Shown: piece by piece, positions 42,251 to 51,450 of the stretch
Layout: each line of letters opens with the position of its first letter
Position numbering within the stretch: the first letter of the stretch is position 1
Assembly (NCBI GenBank): GCA_001799285.1
Contig: MGTD01000013.1
Span: 50,905-114,904, forward strand
DNA from: Deltaproteobacteria bacterium RIFOXYD12_FULL_56_24
GTDB lineage: Bacteria > Desulfobacterota > Desulfobulbia > Desulfobulbales > Desulfurivibrionaceae
Length of the DNA: 64,000 nucleotides
Direction of reading: 5' to 3'
Program-made: the position numbers and the translations under genes
Notes under the pieces: generated by a model
The model's input: the letters and a program-made list of their open reading frames with translations, nothing else
What the model was told of the DNA's origin: nothing
Database searches by the model: none

Positions 42251-43801
42251 ATGCCTGAAAACAACCGCGAACTTATCGATCTGGCCACCCTGTACGAGAT
42301 AACCAGGGCACTGGCCTCGTCGGACGACCTGCGCAAATGCCTGGAAGAAAGCCTTACCGTGCTGGCCGCGCGCACCAGCCTTGGCAACGGAGCGGTGACC
42401 ATCGCCAATCCGCTCACCGGCCAGATCGAAACCGAAGTGGCCCCCGGCATGACCGCCGAAGCCAGAAAACGCGGGATTTACAAATTCGGCGAAGGCATCA
42501 CCGGACGGGTAGTGGCCAGCGGCGCCCCCATCGTGGTGCCCCAGATCAGCCAGGAACCGCTTTTTTTGAACAAAACCAGAGCCAGAGCCGAGAAAAATCA
42601 GGAGTCTCTTTCTTTTCTCTGCGTGCCCATCAAGCACGGGGCCAACACCATCGGCGCCCTGAGCGTGGACCGCAGCTATAAAGAGGGCCTAGATTTTGAA
42701 AAGGATCTCCAGTTTCTCACTGTGCTCTCCGGACTCATCGCCCAAACCGTGGTCCGCATCCAGGCGGTGAATCAGGAACGGGAGCGGCTGGAGCAGGAAA
42801 ACACCCAGCTAAGACGGGAACTTACGGAAAAATACCGGGTGGCCAGCATCGTCAGCAACTCCAACCGGATGCAGGAGGTATTCGAGATGATTCACCGGGT
42901 GGCGGACTCCAACGCCACCATCCTGTTGCGCGGCGAATCGGGGACCGGCAAGACCATGGTGGCCAAAGCCATCCACCACAACAGCAAACGGGCCAAAGCG
43001 CCCTTCGTGGCGGTAAACTGCTCGGCCTTGCCGGAAACCCTGCTGGAAAGCGAGCTCTTCGGCCACGAAAAGGGGGCCTTCACCGGGGCGCAGACCGCCA
43101 AGAAGGGCCGCTTCGAGCTGGCCGAGGGCGGCACCCTGTTTCTCGACGAAATCGGCGAATTGAGCCAGGCCGTGCAGATCAAACTGCTCAATGTGGTTCA
43201 GGACCGCGAGTTCCAGCGGTTGGGCGGCATCGCCCCGCTCAAATGCAACGTCCGCTTGATCACCGCCACCAACAAGGATCTGGAAAAGGCCGTGGAAGAA
43301 GGCTCTTTCCGCGAGGATCTCTACTACCGGCTCAATGTCTTCCCCATCTATCTGCCGCCCCTGCGGGAAAGGCGGACCGACATCATGCTTCTGGCCGATT
43401 TTTTCCTCCAGAAATACAACGAAGAAAACGGCAAGCAGATTCGTCGCATCTCCACCCCGGCCATCGATCTCCTGGTCCAGTACCACTGGCCGGGCAATGT
43501 CCGGGAGCTGCAGAACTGCATCGAACGGGCGGTGCTGATCTGCGATGAGGATTCGATCAAGAGTTACCACTTGCCGCCGTCGCTGCAAACCTCCGACTCG
43601 GTGAACGAACGCAGCAACCCGCTTTCCTTTGCCGCGGCCGTGGACAATTTCGAACGGGAGCTGATCATCGACAGCCTGAAAAAATGCCAGGGCAACCAGA
43701 CCAGGGCCGCGCAGCTGCTGGACACCAGCCTGAGGATCATCAACTACAAGATCGCCAAACTAGACATCCATCCCCGCCAGTTCAAGATCGCCAAGCCATA
43801 G
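42251..43801 (+). CDS. nifA: NifA-like sigma-54-dependent transcriptional activator
   Basis: A 516-residue protein. An N-terminal GAF domain (about 20-170) precedes an AAA+ sigma-54 interaction domain (about 195-425), with Walker A GESGTGKT, the sigma-54 contact loop GAFTGA, Walker [13 protein letters not shown] and the [14 protein letters not shown] motif. The C-terminal HTH_8 domain has [20 protein letters not shown]. Domain order and length fit NifA, the activator of nitrogenase genes, though no nif structural genes are in the window, so another GAF-type activator is possible. GGGAGC lies before the ATG. Confidence 0.82.
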   Translation: MPENNRELIDLATLYEITRALASSDDLRKCLEESLTVLAARTSLGNGAVTIANPLTGQIETEVAPGMTAEARKRGIYKFGEGITGRVVASGAPIVVPQISQEPLFLNKTRARAEKNQESLSFLCVPIKHGANTIGALSVDRSYKEGLDFEKDLQFLTVLSGLIAQTVVRIQAVNQERERLEQENTQLRRELTEKYRVASIVSNSNRMQEVFEMIHRVADSNATILLRGESGTGKTMVAKAIHHNSKRAKAPFVAVNCSALPETLLESELFGHEKGAFTGAQTAKKGRFELAEGGTLFLDEIGELSQAVQIKLLNVVQDREFQRLGGIAPLKCNVRLITATNKDLEKAVEEGSFREDLYYRLNVFPIYLPPLRERRTDIMLLADFFLQKYNEENGKQIRRISTPAIDLLVQYHWPGNVRELQNCIERAVLICDEDSIKSYHLPPSLQTSDSVNERSNPLSFAAAVDNFERELIIDSLKKCQGNQTRAAQLLDTSLRIINYKIAKLDIHPRQFKIAKP

Positions 43802-43809
43802 GGAGGACC

Positions 43810-44358
43810 ATGACCGTTCTCCTCCACCTCTGCTGCGGACCCTGCGCCATTTATCCCCTTGCCGCCCTGCGCAAACAGGGGCTGAACGTGCGGGGTTATT
43901 TCCACAACCCCAACATTCATCCCTTTCGGGAATTTAAGGCCAGAATCACCGCCCTGGAGGAGCTGGCAGACAAAATGGCCCTGCCGGTTGAGTACGAACG
44001 GGAGTACGGCCTCAGGGAATACCTGCGGCGGGTGGTGTTCCATGAGGATAAACGCTGCCCGCTCTGCTACCGACTGCGCCTTGAGGCGACCGCCCGAAAA
44101 GCCAGGGAGATCGGGGCGGAGGCCTTCAGCACCACCCTGCTCTACAGCCGCTACCAGCGCCACGAAACCATCCGGGCGCTTGGCGAAGAGCTGGCGGCGC
44201 AATTCGGGGTGCCTTTCCATTATGAGGATTTTCGCATCGGCTGGCAGGAAGGGATTGAGGCAAGCCTTGAGATGGGCCTCTACCGTCAAGCCTACTGCGG
44301 CTGCATCTACAGCGAACAGGAACGCTACGACAAGAAGTTTCGCAAGGAGAAAAAGTGA
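43810..44358 (+). CDS. queH: Epoxyqueuosine reductase QueH
   Basis: A 182-residue protein of the DUF208 family. It begins LLHLCCGPCAIYPL with the N-terminal Cys motif, then CPLCYRLRLEATA and CGCIYSEQER near the C-terminus, which bind an Fe-S cluster and metal. It has the family's YFHNPNIHPFREFKAR segment. QueH reduces epoxyqueuosine to queuosine in the last step of tRNA Q34 synthesis. It begins 8 bp after the nifA-like stop (GGGAGGACC before ATG) and is probably cotranscribed. Confidence 0.9.
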   Translation: MTVLLHLCCGPCAIYPLAALRKQGLNVRGYFHNPNIHPFREFKARITALEELADKMALPVEYEREYGLREYLRRVVFHEDKRCPLCYRLRLEATARKAREIGAEAFSTTLLYSRYQRHETIRALGEELAAQFGVPFHYEDFRIGWQEGIEASLEMGLYRQAYCGCIYSEQERYDKKFRKEKK

Positions 44359-44361
44359 AGG

Positions 44362-44482
44362 GTATAAGTTTCGTTTGGGCAGACAAGCTGCCCAGCTCAG
44401 CTATAAGCGGGACGGCGATGCGTACATCAAGTAGGTGAGCCGGGCCGATCGCCGCCAGATGTGGTGCCCTGCGGTCGCTTAC
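44362..44482. repeat. Hybrid of a short W repeat and a truncated D element
   Basis: GGTATAAGTTTCG...CAGCTCAGCTAT (deleted W repeat) is joined directly to AAGCGGGACGGCGATGCGTAC and the right half of a D element ending CGGTCGCTTAC. The left D terminus is missing. The W part lacks everything between its two AGTTT motifs. Confidence 0.6.
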
Positions 44483-44489
44483 GCCGAGA

Positions 44490-45314
44490 TTACTCCTGGG
44501 CCGGCGTAGACGCGCCGCTGCCGCCTTGCAGGATACCGAAGGCTGAGGAAAAGGAATTCCAGTCCGGCAGGGAAAGGGTGGGCACAAACCGGCGCCAGCT
44601 TTTCTCGATACCCTTGCCGGACTTCAACTGGGCCAGCAGTTCCGTGGCATGGGGCGCGACGCTGGCTTCAGGGTATTTGGCAAGCAGATACTCCAGCCGC
44701 CCCTGGGCCTGTTTGTCTTCGTCGGTGCGCAGATAGAAGGTGGCGACCGAAAACTCGTGCTGGGCCAGAAAATCCCTGGACGCCAGAATCCGGGCTGAGG
44801 CCTCGATAAAATAGGGCGATTGGGGATAGGCGCGGTTCAAGCGCTCAAAGGCCTGGCCCGCGTTCAGGGCGTTGCCGGGATCCCGGTCAGCGGTGCCGAT
44901 CTGCCGGTAATAACACATGGCAATCTGAAACAGCACATAGGGAACCGCCTCATTGGTAGGATGATTAGCCTCGAACTCTTCATAGAGAATTCTGGCCTCG
45001 CCGAACTTGTCCAGGTGGTAATTGGCATCGGCCGCCTTCAACTCGGCCAGCGGCGCCACCTCACTGAAGGGAAACCGGTCTTTTATCTCCACGAAACGCT
45101 TCAAGGCCGCGCTGTATTTCCCGCGGTTGAAGTCCTCCATCCCCTCCATGGCCAAATCTTCCGGGGTTGCCGGCCCGGAGCCGGTGCCGAAGCCCGCCCA
45201 GTCCAGCATGGTGTCAAGGGTCGCACAGCCGCTGAGTCCGCCGGCGGCGGTCATCATGAGAAGAGCCAGGACACAGGTCCGAAAAAGCCGACAATTCCGT
45301 TTAAGCAAAATCAT
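44490..45314 (-). CDS. bamD: Outer-membrane assembly lipoprotein BamD
   Basis: A 274-residue lipoprotein with lipobox LSGC about 30 residues from the start. TPR-like helices follow: EDLAMEGMEDFNRGKYSAALKRFVEIKDRFPFSEVAPLAELKAADANYHLDKFGEARILYEEF, then GNALNAGQAFERLNRAYPQSPYFIEA, then a HEFSVATFYLRT segment. This is the usual BamD/ComL arrangement. It is an essential part of the BAM complex that inserts barrels such as the TpsB proteins here. Earlier in-frame starts at 45329 (ATG) and 45338 (TTG) exist. Confidence 0.9.
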   Translation of the reverse strand: MILLKRNCRLFRTCVLALLMMTAAGGLSGCATLDTMLDWAGFGTGSGPATPEDLAMEGMEDFNRGKYSAALKRFVEIKDRFPFSEVAPLAELKAADANYHLDKFGEARILYEEFEANHPTNEAVPYVLFQIAMCYYRQIGTADRDPGNALNAGQAFERLNRAYPQSPYFIEASARILASRDFLAQHEFSVATFYLRTDEDKQAQGRLEYLLAKYPEASVAPHATELLAQLKSGKGIEKSWRRFVPTLSLPDWNSFSSAFGILQGGSGASTPAQE

Positions 45315-45396
45315 GTCCCGCTCGTCCATTTCTACCAAAAAGAGAAAAGACCCGGAAAAGAAGAACCGAGCCCGGAACCATCAGTAAAACCAAAGC

Positions 45397-45726
45397 CTAG
45401 AGAGCCTTTTCGAGCATGGCTTTGAGCTGCTGCTTGCCAACTGCGCCGGTCACCTGATCGACAACCTCCCCTCCCTTGAAAAGAATCAGGGTGGGAATGG
45501 CCCGAATCCCGTATTTGCCGGGAGTGACCGGGTTGTCATCGACATTCATCTTGCCGATGTTGACCTTGCCTTCAAACTCGGTGGCCAGCTCATCGATAAC
45601 CGGACCAATCGCCTTGCATGGCCCACACCATGGCGCCCAAAAATCCAAAAGAAAAGGAACCTCGGACTGCAAAGCTTTGACGCCGAAATCGCCGTCGGAA
45701 ACCTGGATAACCTTATCGCTTGCCAT
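45397..45726 (-). CDS. trxA: Thioredoxin
   Basis: A 109-residue thioredoxin with active site WAPWCGPCKAIGPVIDEL and the cis-Pro segment IRAIPTLILFKGGE. AAGGAGAAGACT precedes the ATG. It is a general disulfide reductase and probably accepts electrons from a thioredoxin reductase such as the fusion flavoprotein at 16543. Confidence 0.95.
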   Translation of the reverse strand: MASDKVIQVSDGDFGVKALQSEVPFLLDFWAPWCGPCKAIGPVIDELATEFEGKVNIGKMNVDDNPVTPGKYGIRAIPTLILFKGGEVVDQVTGAVGKQQLKAMLEKAL

Positions 45727-45904
45727 AGTCTTCTCCTTGTATTTCATGGGGATAATTGCATTCAGAGAATAATTAAAACATCTTACAAAGTGAACCCTGC
45801 GCTGACAAGGAAAATTTTGGCCGCCCCTTTTTCGCCAAGGGCAGAAAAGGCAAAAACTGATAAGAACCACACCTCCTTCTTGACAACCAACCGGCAGTCG
45901 CTAT

Positions 45905-46171
45905 ATGCTTATCGACATGCGTACACGTTACTGCCCATTCTGCAAGGAACAAATCCATTACCAGGCCCTGGTCTGCCGTTACTGCACCCGCGACCTGCCC
46001 CCGAAGGTTCAGAGCCAAAGGAAAAACTCCCACGGCTGGCTGGCGGCGATCATCGCCGCGGGAGTCATCGTCGGCGGCGCGGCCTTTCTCGCCGCCGAGT
46101 TTCTGGAAGAGCGGAAAAACTGGCTCACGGAACCAACCCGGCGGCAAAAACCGCAAAACCCGCCTGACTGA
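45905..46171 (+). CDS. Small zinc-ribbon membrane protein
   Basis: An 88-residue protein. RYCPFCKEQIHYQALVCRYCTRDL is a four-Cys zinc ribbon (residues 8-30). A basic linker is followed by one transmembrane helix (WLAAIIAAGVIVGGAAFLAA) and a charged tail. The ATG at 45905 or the one at 45917 could be used. Proteins of this form are common and uncharacterised. Confidence 0.6.
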   Translation: MLIDMRTRYCPFCKEQIHYQALVCRYCTRDLPPKVQSQRKNSHGWLAAIIAAGVIVGGAAFLAAEFLEERKNWLTEPTRRQKPQNPPD

Positions 46172-46343
46172 CCACCCCGTTCGGGCATTCCATCTTCCGC
46201 AATACTTCCGGCTGCCGGATCAAGGCGGGAAGCGTCTTTCCGCCAAGACAAACCCGCCCCTCGGCCAGACTGCTTCCTTTTTCCGAAATAATGGTTATGG
46301 TTACTTGTCTTTGCTTCTTTCAAGTAACATCGAAGACACTGAA

Positions 46344-46482
46344 GCGAGTTTCGGTCAGGGGGATGCTTTCTCCGGTATCGGCTGCGTCGTCCGGTCCATG
46401 GACGGACCGGACAGCAGACGCCTCGGAGGCGGATAGGATGTCCGCCGAGAATGAGGAGAAAGTATCCCCCTGAGCGAAACGC
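46344..46482. repeat. 139-bp palindromic element with 28-30-bp arms
   Basis: GTTTCGGTCAGGGGGATGC / GTATCCCCCTGAGCGAAAC are near-perfect inverted arms, continued by CTTTCTCC / GGAGAAAG. A second hairpin sits in the centre (GTCCGGTCC / GGACCGGAC). It occupies the leader of the metF-like gene. No second copy was seen in the window. Confidence 0.55.
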
Positions 46483-46563
46483 TTACTTGTTGATAAACTG
46501 CCGCCGCAGGTGGCATGGGATGCTGATCAGCAAGAAAATAATCACCCCCCGGATACCCTTCCC

Positions 46564-48105
46564 ATGCTGGCTGAAAAAACATCCCCTTTCCGGCAATCGC
46601 TCCGCAATCCCGGGCAATTCACCATCACCCTCGAACTGGTGCCCAGCCGGGGCGGCCACAGCCGTGAGCATGACCGCACCCTGGAGCTGGCGGAAAAGCT
46701 GGCCCGCGACCCGCGCATCCAGGCGGTGAGCATCACCGAAAACGCCGGCGGCCATGCCGCCTTGTCCCCGGAGGTTCTGGGCCGCGAGATCCAGGAAATG
46801 GGCCTTGACGTAATCGTCCATTTCTCCAGCAAGGACAAAAACCGCAACCAGATGGAAAGCCTGCTCTTTGCCTGGGACCGTTTGGGTATCCGCGACCTCT
46901 TGGTAATCACCGGTGATTATCCCCAGGAAGGCTATCAGGGCTGCGCCAAGCCGGTCTTCGATCTTGGCTCGGTGCATGTGCTGGATCTCATCTCCAAAAT
47001 GAACAAAGGCAACTACGGTTCGAATCGGGACGCCATCCGGCCCACCTCCTTTCTCATGGGCGTGGCCCTTTCTCCCTTCAAGCGCCTCGAAGCGGAACTG
47101 CTGATGCAGTACGCCAAGCTCCACCGCAAGGCCGAACATGGCGCGGACTACATCATCACCCAGGTGGGCTACGATACCCGCAAGTTCCACGAACTGCTCC
47201 AGTATGTCCGCCATAATGACCTTAACCTGCCGGTGCTGGGCAATGTCTTTGTCCCCAACCTCACGGTCGCCGCCCTCATGCACACCGGCAAGATCCCGGG
47301 CTGCATCATCACCGATGAACTGTATACCGAGATTCGCCGCGAGGCGGCCGGCCCGGACAAGGGCAAGCAAGCCCGGCTGCTCCGGGGGGCGAAGCTTCTG
47401 GCCATCCTCAAGGGATTGGGTTACGCGGGCGCCCATCTCGGCGGACCGGGACTCAGCTATGACAACATCGACTTTCTCCTCACCACCGCCGACTCCCTGG
47501 CCGAAAATTGGCGGGAACTGGCAGCGGAGATGGGCTACTGGCACCAGGACGGTTTTTATCTTTATAAAAAAGATGAGAAAACCGGCCTGAACACCAGCGA
47601 GCCGGCACCCCTGGCCCAAGGGTGGGCCGGGTTGCAGCTCAACTACCGGCTGGCCCGGCTGGTCCACAACCTGGCCTTTACCCAGGAAGCGCCGCTCTAC
47701 CCGGCGGGCAAAAAAATCTGCCTTGCCCTGGAAGGCGGCAAGCTGGATAACAGCCTCACCCATCTGGAACACGTGACCAAATTTCTCCTCTTCGGCTGCC
47801 AGAACTGCGGCGACTGCACCCTGGCCGACCTCGCCTTTGTCTGCCCGCAAGCCGGCTGCGCCAAATACCTGTTGAACGGCCCCTGCGGCGGCAGCCGCGA
47901 CGGCTGGTGCGAGGTGTACCCCGGCAAAAAGCGCTGCCTTTTCGTCCGGGTCTACGAACGCCTTGCCGCCTGCGGTCTGCCGGAATCCATGCGCCAAGGT
48001 TTTGTCCCCCCGCGCAACTGGGCGCTCAACAACACCTCCTCCTGGCTCAACTTCTTCCGGGGGCTGGACCACGCCGGCGGAAAAAAACATTTCCCATCCA
48101 TATAA
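46564..48105 (+). CDS. metF: Methylenetetrahydrofolate reductase with MetV-like C-terminal domain
   Basis: A 513-residue protein. Residues about 10-330 form the MTHFR barrel (FTITLELVPSRGG, VSITENAGG, LLVITGDYP, SFLMGVALSPF, KAEHGADYIITQVGYDTRKF). The C-terminal 180 residues contain a Cys-rich MTHFR_C-type domain (FGCQNCGDCTLADLAFVCPQAGCAK, NGPCGGSRDGWCEV), the same domain that MetV supplies as a separate chain at 53162. It reduces methylene-THF in the methyl branch of the Wood-Ljungdahl pathway or for methionine synthesis. The start is uncertain; a GTG at 46510 would add 18 residues. Confidence 0.85.
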   Translation: MLAEKTSPFRQSLRNPGQFTITLELVPSRGGHSREHDRTLELAEKLARDPRIQAVSITENAGGHAALSPEVLGREIQEMGLDVIVHFSSKDKNRNQMESLLFAWDRLGIRDLLVITGDYPQEGYQGCAKPVFDLGSVHVLDLISKMNKGNYGSNRDAIRPTSFLMGVALSPFKRLEAELLMQYAKLHRKAEHGADYIITQVGYDTRKFHELLQYVRHNDLNLPVLGNVFVPNLTVAALMHTGKIPGCIITDELYTEIRREAAGPDKGKQARLLRGAKLLAILKGLGYAGAHLGGPGLSYDNIDFLLTTADSLAENWRELAAEMGYWHQDGFYLYKKDEKTGLNTSEPAPLAQGWAGLQLNYRLARLVHNLAFTQEAPLYPAGKKICLALEGGKLDNSLTHLEHVTKFLLFGCQNCGDCTLADLAFVCPQAGCAKYLLNGPCGGSRDGWCEVYPGKKRCLFVRVYERLAACGLPESMRQGFVPPRNWALNNTSSWLNFFRGLDHAGGKKHFPSI

Positions 48106-48149
48106 TAAGGAGGTATATTTTCTCCTTTTTTCCGGATGGCCGGAAAGCA

Positions 48150-48178
48150 CATCATGAGGAACAGACAATGACATACTC
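48150..48178 (+). repeat. Upstream copy of the purF start region (29 bp)
   Basis: CATCATGAGG...ATGACATACTC matches 48391-48419 at 23 of 29 positions, including the SD-like GAGGA/AAGGA and an identical 11-bp ATGACATACTC. A D-type MITE lies between the two copies. Confidence 0.7.
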
Positions 48179-48287
48179 TGTAACTGATCACAGGGGGAAC
48201 CCCGGAAGGGAGTATGTCCCCGAAACAAGCGGTCTCAGGGTGCTGCAGGTTGCGGCGCACCCAGAGGGAGGGTATAAGTTTCGCTAG
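48168..48287 (+). CDS. Possible 39-codon leader ORF of purF (PurF-like first residues)
   Basis: Starts MTYS like PurF (MTYSD...) with GAGGAACAGACA in front, then reads into the MITE and W repeat and stops at TAG. It was probably created when the element separated the original start region from the gene. Translation would compete with or precede the real purF start at 48409. No function for the peptide is claimed. Confidence 0.35.
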   Translation: MTYSVTDHRGNPGREYVPETSGLRVLQVAAHPEGGYKFR

Positions 48288-48390
48288 GCAGGCAAGCTGC
48301 CAAGCTCAGCTATAAGCGGGACGGCGATACGTACTTTTGTCCGTGAGCCGGACCGATCGCCGCAAGATGTGGTGCCCTGTGATCGCTTAC
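48180..48390. mobile_element. Subfamily D MITE containing a shortened W repeat
   Basis: The left end is GTAACTGATCACAGGG, the right end CCCTGTGATCGCTTAC. The palindrome is interrupted after GGTTGCGG by ACCCAGAGGG...AGCTCAGCTAT, a W repeat with its middle deleted. The usual 8-bp duplication is not visible; instead the longer 29-bp near-repeat described at 48150 flanks it. Confidence 0.7.
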
Positions 48391-48408
48391 CACCATAAGG
48401 AATATGCC

Positions 48409-49845
48409 ATGACATACTCAGACGCATCACGCCCCAAGGACGAATGCGGCGTTTGCGGAATTTTCGGCCATGAAGACGCGGCCAAGCTTACCTACTTCGG
48501 CCTCTACGCCCTCCAGCACCGGGGCCAGGAAAGCGCCGGGATCGTGGCCAGCGACGGCAGCCGGATCTCCCAGCACAAGGGCATGGGGCTGGTGCACGAT
48601 GTTTTCAGCGAGGCCGACCTGCAAGGGCTTAAAGGCCACCTCACCGTGGGCCATGTCCGCTACTCCACCACCGGCGCCTCCAACATCGTCAACGCCCAGC
48701 CCTTCACCGCCAACCACCAGGGCTGCACCATGGCCGTGGCCCACAACGGCAACCTGGTCAATATCCGCAGCCTGCGCGACGAGCTGGAGAAAAAGGGTTC
48801 CATCTTCCAGTCCACCATGGACAGCGAGGTGGTGGTCCATCTGCTCGCCCGCTGCTCCCATCTCGGCCTGGACCAGGCGCTCATCGAGACCTTTGAAAGC
48901 ATCAAGGGCGCCTACTCCATTTTGCTGATGACCGAGGACAAACTCATCGCCGTGCGCGATGCCGGAGGCTTCCGCCCCCTGTGCCTGGGTAAGCTCAACA
49001 ACGGCGGCTTCATTATCGCCTCGGAAACCTGCGCCCTCGATCTGGTCGAGGCCCAGTACCTCCGCGACATCGAGCCCGGCGAGATCCTGATCATCGACCG
49101 CGACGGGCAGCGCTCGCTCAGCCTCAACACCAGCCAGCGCCGCAGTTTTTGCATCTTCGAGCAGGTCTATTTTGCCCGTCCCGACAGCGACATCTTCGGC
49201 AAGAACGTCTACCTGAGCCGCAAGCGCATGGGCGAGATCCTGGCCCGCGAATGCAAGATCGAGGCGGATTTCGTCATGCCCTTTCCCGATTCCGGCAACT
49301 ACGCGGCCATCGGCTTTTCCCAGGCCTCGGGCATCCCCCTCGAAATGGCGGTGATCCGCAACCATTACGTGGGCCGCACCTTTATCCAACCCACCCAATC
49401 CATGCGTGATTTTTCGGTGCGGGTCAAACTGAACCCCATCCGCTCCTTTCTCAAGGGAAAGAGGGTCATCATTCTGGACGACTCGATCATCCGCGGCACC
49501 ACCGGCCGCTCCAGGGTCAAATTCCTGCGCGAAGCCGGGGTAAAAGAGATCCACATGCTGATCAGTTGTCCGCCCACCCGCAATCCCTGCTATTACGGGA
49601 TCGACTTCCCCTCGGGCGGCGAGCTCATCGCCAACAAGAAAACCGTTGACGAGATCCGCGAGCACCTGGGGCTTGACTCCCTCTACTACTTAAGCCTGGA
49701 GGGGTTGCTGGAAGCGTGCGGCGGCCCGCCGGCAGACTATTGCAAGGCCTGCTTTGACGGGGATTACCCGGTACCGCCGGACAAGGAGTTCTGCAAGATG
49801 CTCCTCGGCACCAGGGACGCCTGCCGAATCACGGATAAGAAATAA
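48409..49845 (+). CDS. purF: Amidophosphoribosyltransferase PurF
   Basis: A 478-residue protein. The N-terminal Ntn glutaminase domain starts after a short propeptide at KDECGVCGIFGHED (catalytic Cys near residue 13 or so), with LQHRGQESAGIV and GHVRYSTTG. The C-terminal phosphoribosyltransferase domain has the PRPP loop VIILDDSIIRGTTGRS. Late Cys residues (PPTRNPCYYGID, YCKACFDGDYP) resemble the Fe-S cluster ligands of the B. subtilis-type enzyme. It makes phosphoribosylamine, the first step of purine synthesis. The ATG at 48409 has TAAGGAATATGCC in front, provided by the duplicated region next to the MITE. Confidence 0.95.
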   Translation: MTYSDASRPKDECGVCGIFGHEDAAKLTYFGLYALQHRGQESAGIVASDGSRISQHKGMGLVHDVFSEADLQGLKGHLTVGHVRYSTTGASNIVNAQPFTANHQGCTMAVAHNGNLVNIRSLRDELEKKGSIFQSTMDSEVVVHLLARCSHLGLDQALIETFESIKGAYSILLMTEDKLIAVRDAGGFRPLCLGKLNNGGFIIASETCALDLVEAQYLRDIEPGEILIIDRDGQRSLSLNTSQRRSFCIFEQVYFARPDSDIFGKNVYLSRKRMGEILARECKIEADFVMPFPDSGNYAAIGFSQASGIPLEMAVIRNHYVGRTFIQPTQSMRDFSVRVKLNPIRSFLKGKRVIILDDSIIRGTTGRSRVKFLREAGVKEIHMLISCPPTRNPCYYGIDFPSGGELIANKKTVDEIREHLGLDSLYYLSLEGLLEACGGPPADYCKACFDGDYPVPPDKEFCKMLLGTRDACRITDKK

Positions 49846-49846
49846 T

Positions 49847-50023
49847 GTAACTACCCAGCTCAAAGCCGGAAATAACTCGAACCACCAAACCGTAACTATT
49901 CAGCAGTGCCGTAGCTGCTAGGCAGAAGCCTGCGAAGTGTGCTGGTGCCCATGAGCAGGCTGATAACAACGCAGCTGGGGTGCTGCTGGATACAAACCAC
50001 CAAACCGTAACTATTCAGCAGTT
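49847..50023. mobile_element. Subfamily B MITE with a duplicated and rearranged right end
   Basis: Starts 1 bp after the purF stop with GTAACTACCCAGCTC, then the inner GTAACTATTCAGCAG arm and the B core. After GTGCTGCTGGATAC it repeats CAAACCACCAAACCGTAACT and breaks off at TTCAGCAG. No clean right duplication can be assigned, so this copy is rearranged. Confidence 0.6.
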
Positions 50024-50332
50024 TCTCCGGTGCTCGGTTGCGTGCCAATGGGGTTTTCCTTCCCCCATTTGTCCTGCCGCGCCTCGCAGACGGGGGCGGA
50101 AAAGACGCGGGAACTGTTTGAGGGCGAAGCCCGAGTTTTTCCGCGTCCCGCCCTCGGCGAGAAGTAAGGGAAGCCCGCAGGGCCAGGACTGGCTGGGGTG
50201 CCTTTTTCTTGTTTCTTCTTTTGGGCACGCAAAAGAAGAAAAAGAGAACAGCAAAAAGGCCTCGCCACTTTCCCCGGAATTCCCGGATGAACCGAATATA
50301 AGCCTCTCAACACCAAACAAGCCGGACAAGAA
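50024..50332. repeat. Spacer before kdsD with a dispersed-type repeat and hairpin
   Basis: No gene seen. It holds a GC-rich stretch (CGAGTTTTTCCGCGTCCCGC, GGGAAGCCCGCAGGGCC...) followed by the hairpin TTTCTTCTTTT / AAAAGAAGAAA around 50212-50238. This resembles dispersed intergenic repeats found in many proteobacteria and may end purF transcription. Confidence 0.4.
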
Positions 50333-51304
50333 ATGAGCATTGAACAGGCCAAGGAAGTTCTCAAGATCGAAGCGGAAGGCATCATCGCCCTGCTCGACCA
50401 GATCGACGCCGATTTTGAAAAGGCGGTGACCATGATCATGTCCTGCCCGGCCAGGGTGGTGATCACCGGCATCGGCAAATCCGGACTCATCGGCCAGAAA
50501 ATCGCCGCCACCATGAACAGCACCGGCACCCCCGCTCTTTTCCTCCACCCGGTGGAAGCGATGCACGGCGATCTCGGGATGGTTGATCCCCGCGACGTAA
50601 TTCTGGCCATCTCCTACAGCGGCGAAACGGCCGAGCTCAGCCTCCTGCTCCCCAACCTGAAAAAACGCGGGGCCAAGATCATCGCCATGACCGGCAACCC
50701 CTCCTCCAGCCTGGCCACGGGCGCCGACGCGGTACTCAAGGTCGCGGTGCCGCGGGAGGCCTGCCCCCTGGGCTTGGCTCCCACCGCCAGCACCACCGCC
50801 GCCCTGGCCATGGGCGACGCCCTGGCCGTGGTTCTCCTGAACCTCAAACAGTTCAAAGAAAGCGATTTTAGGCGCAACCACCCGGCCGGCAGCCTTGGCG
50901 AACGCCTCAAGGTAAATGTCGCCGAGGTCATGCTCACCGGTACCGCGGTCCCCATGGTTTCCCAAGCCGCCACCCTGCCGGAGGCCATTGCCGAGCTTAA
51001 CGCCAAAAATCTTGGTGCGGTTCTGATCATGCAACAGGAAAAAATCGTCGGCATCCTCACCGATGGCGATCTGCGCCGCTTTCTCAGCCAGAGGGGCGAC
51101 AATCTGACCGGTCTCACCCTGGCGGACACCATGACCAGGGTGCCCAAAACCATTAGCACGGATCTGCTGGCCGCCGACGCTTTGAGCATCATGCAGCGCC
51201 ACGAAATCACCTTTCTGGCCGTAACCGATCAGCACGACAGGCTGGCGGGCGTCCTCCATCTTCAGGATCTGCTGGGCAAGGGGGAGTTTCGCTTTCTGGT
51301 GTAG
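50333..51304 (+). CDS. kdsD: Arabinose-5-phosphate isomerase KdsD
   Basis: A 323-residue protein. The SIS domain (about 30-175) has VVITGIGKSGLIGQKIAATMNSTGTPALFLHPVEAMHGDLGM and GETAELSLLLP. Two CBS domains follow (about 205-320: EVMLTGTAVPMVS..., DTMTRVPKTIS... ). Length and order match KdsD/KpsF, which converts ribulose-5-phosphate to arabinose-5-phosphate for KDO and lipopolysaccharide synthesis. There is no strong SD before the ATG at 50333. Confidence 0.92.
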   Translation: MSIEQAKEVLKIEAEGIIALLDQIDADFEKAVTMIMSCPARVVITGIGKSGLIGQKIAATMNSTGTPALFLHPVEAMHGDLGMVDPRDVILAISYSGETAELSLLLPNLKKRGAKIIAMTGNPSSSLATGADAVLKVAVPREACPLGLAPTASTTAALAMGDALAVVLLNLKQFKESDFRRNHPAGSLGERLKVNVAEVMLTGTAVPMVSQAATLPEAIAELNAKNLGAVLIMQQEKIVGILTDGDLRRFLSQRGDNLTGLTLADTMTRVPKTISTDLLAADALSIMQRHEITFLAVTDQHDRLAGVLHLQDLLGKGEFRFLV

Positions 51305-51450
51305 GCAGGAATTCGGCGGCCTCTGGCCAACCTGAAAAAAACCGCTTATTCCAGTAGATATACCTATTGGGCTGCGCTTTTTTTTATGCTAGAATGGCCG
51401 ACGCTGTTTTGCTTTAACGGGTTATACTCGCGGATCAGCTTAAAAAAAAT

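Noticed and set aside
46483..48228. A 581-codon minus-strand frame over metF
   Set aside because: Codon bias of the high-GC metF gene keeps the antisense frame open. The plus-strand product has MTHFR motifs throughout and the antisense product has none.
48427..49665. A 412-codon minus-strand frame over purF
   Set aside because: Shadow frame; the plus strand encodes a complete PurF.
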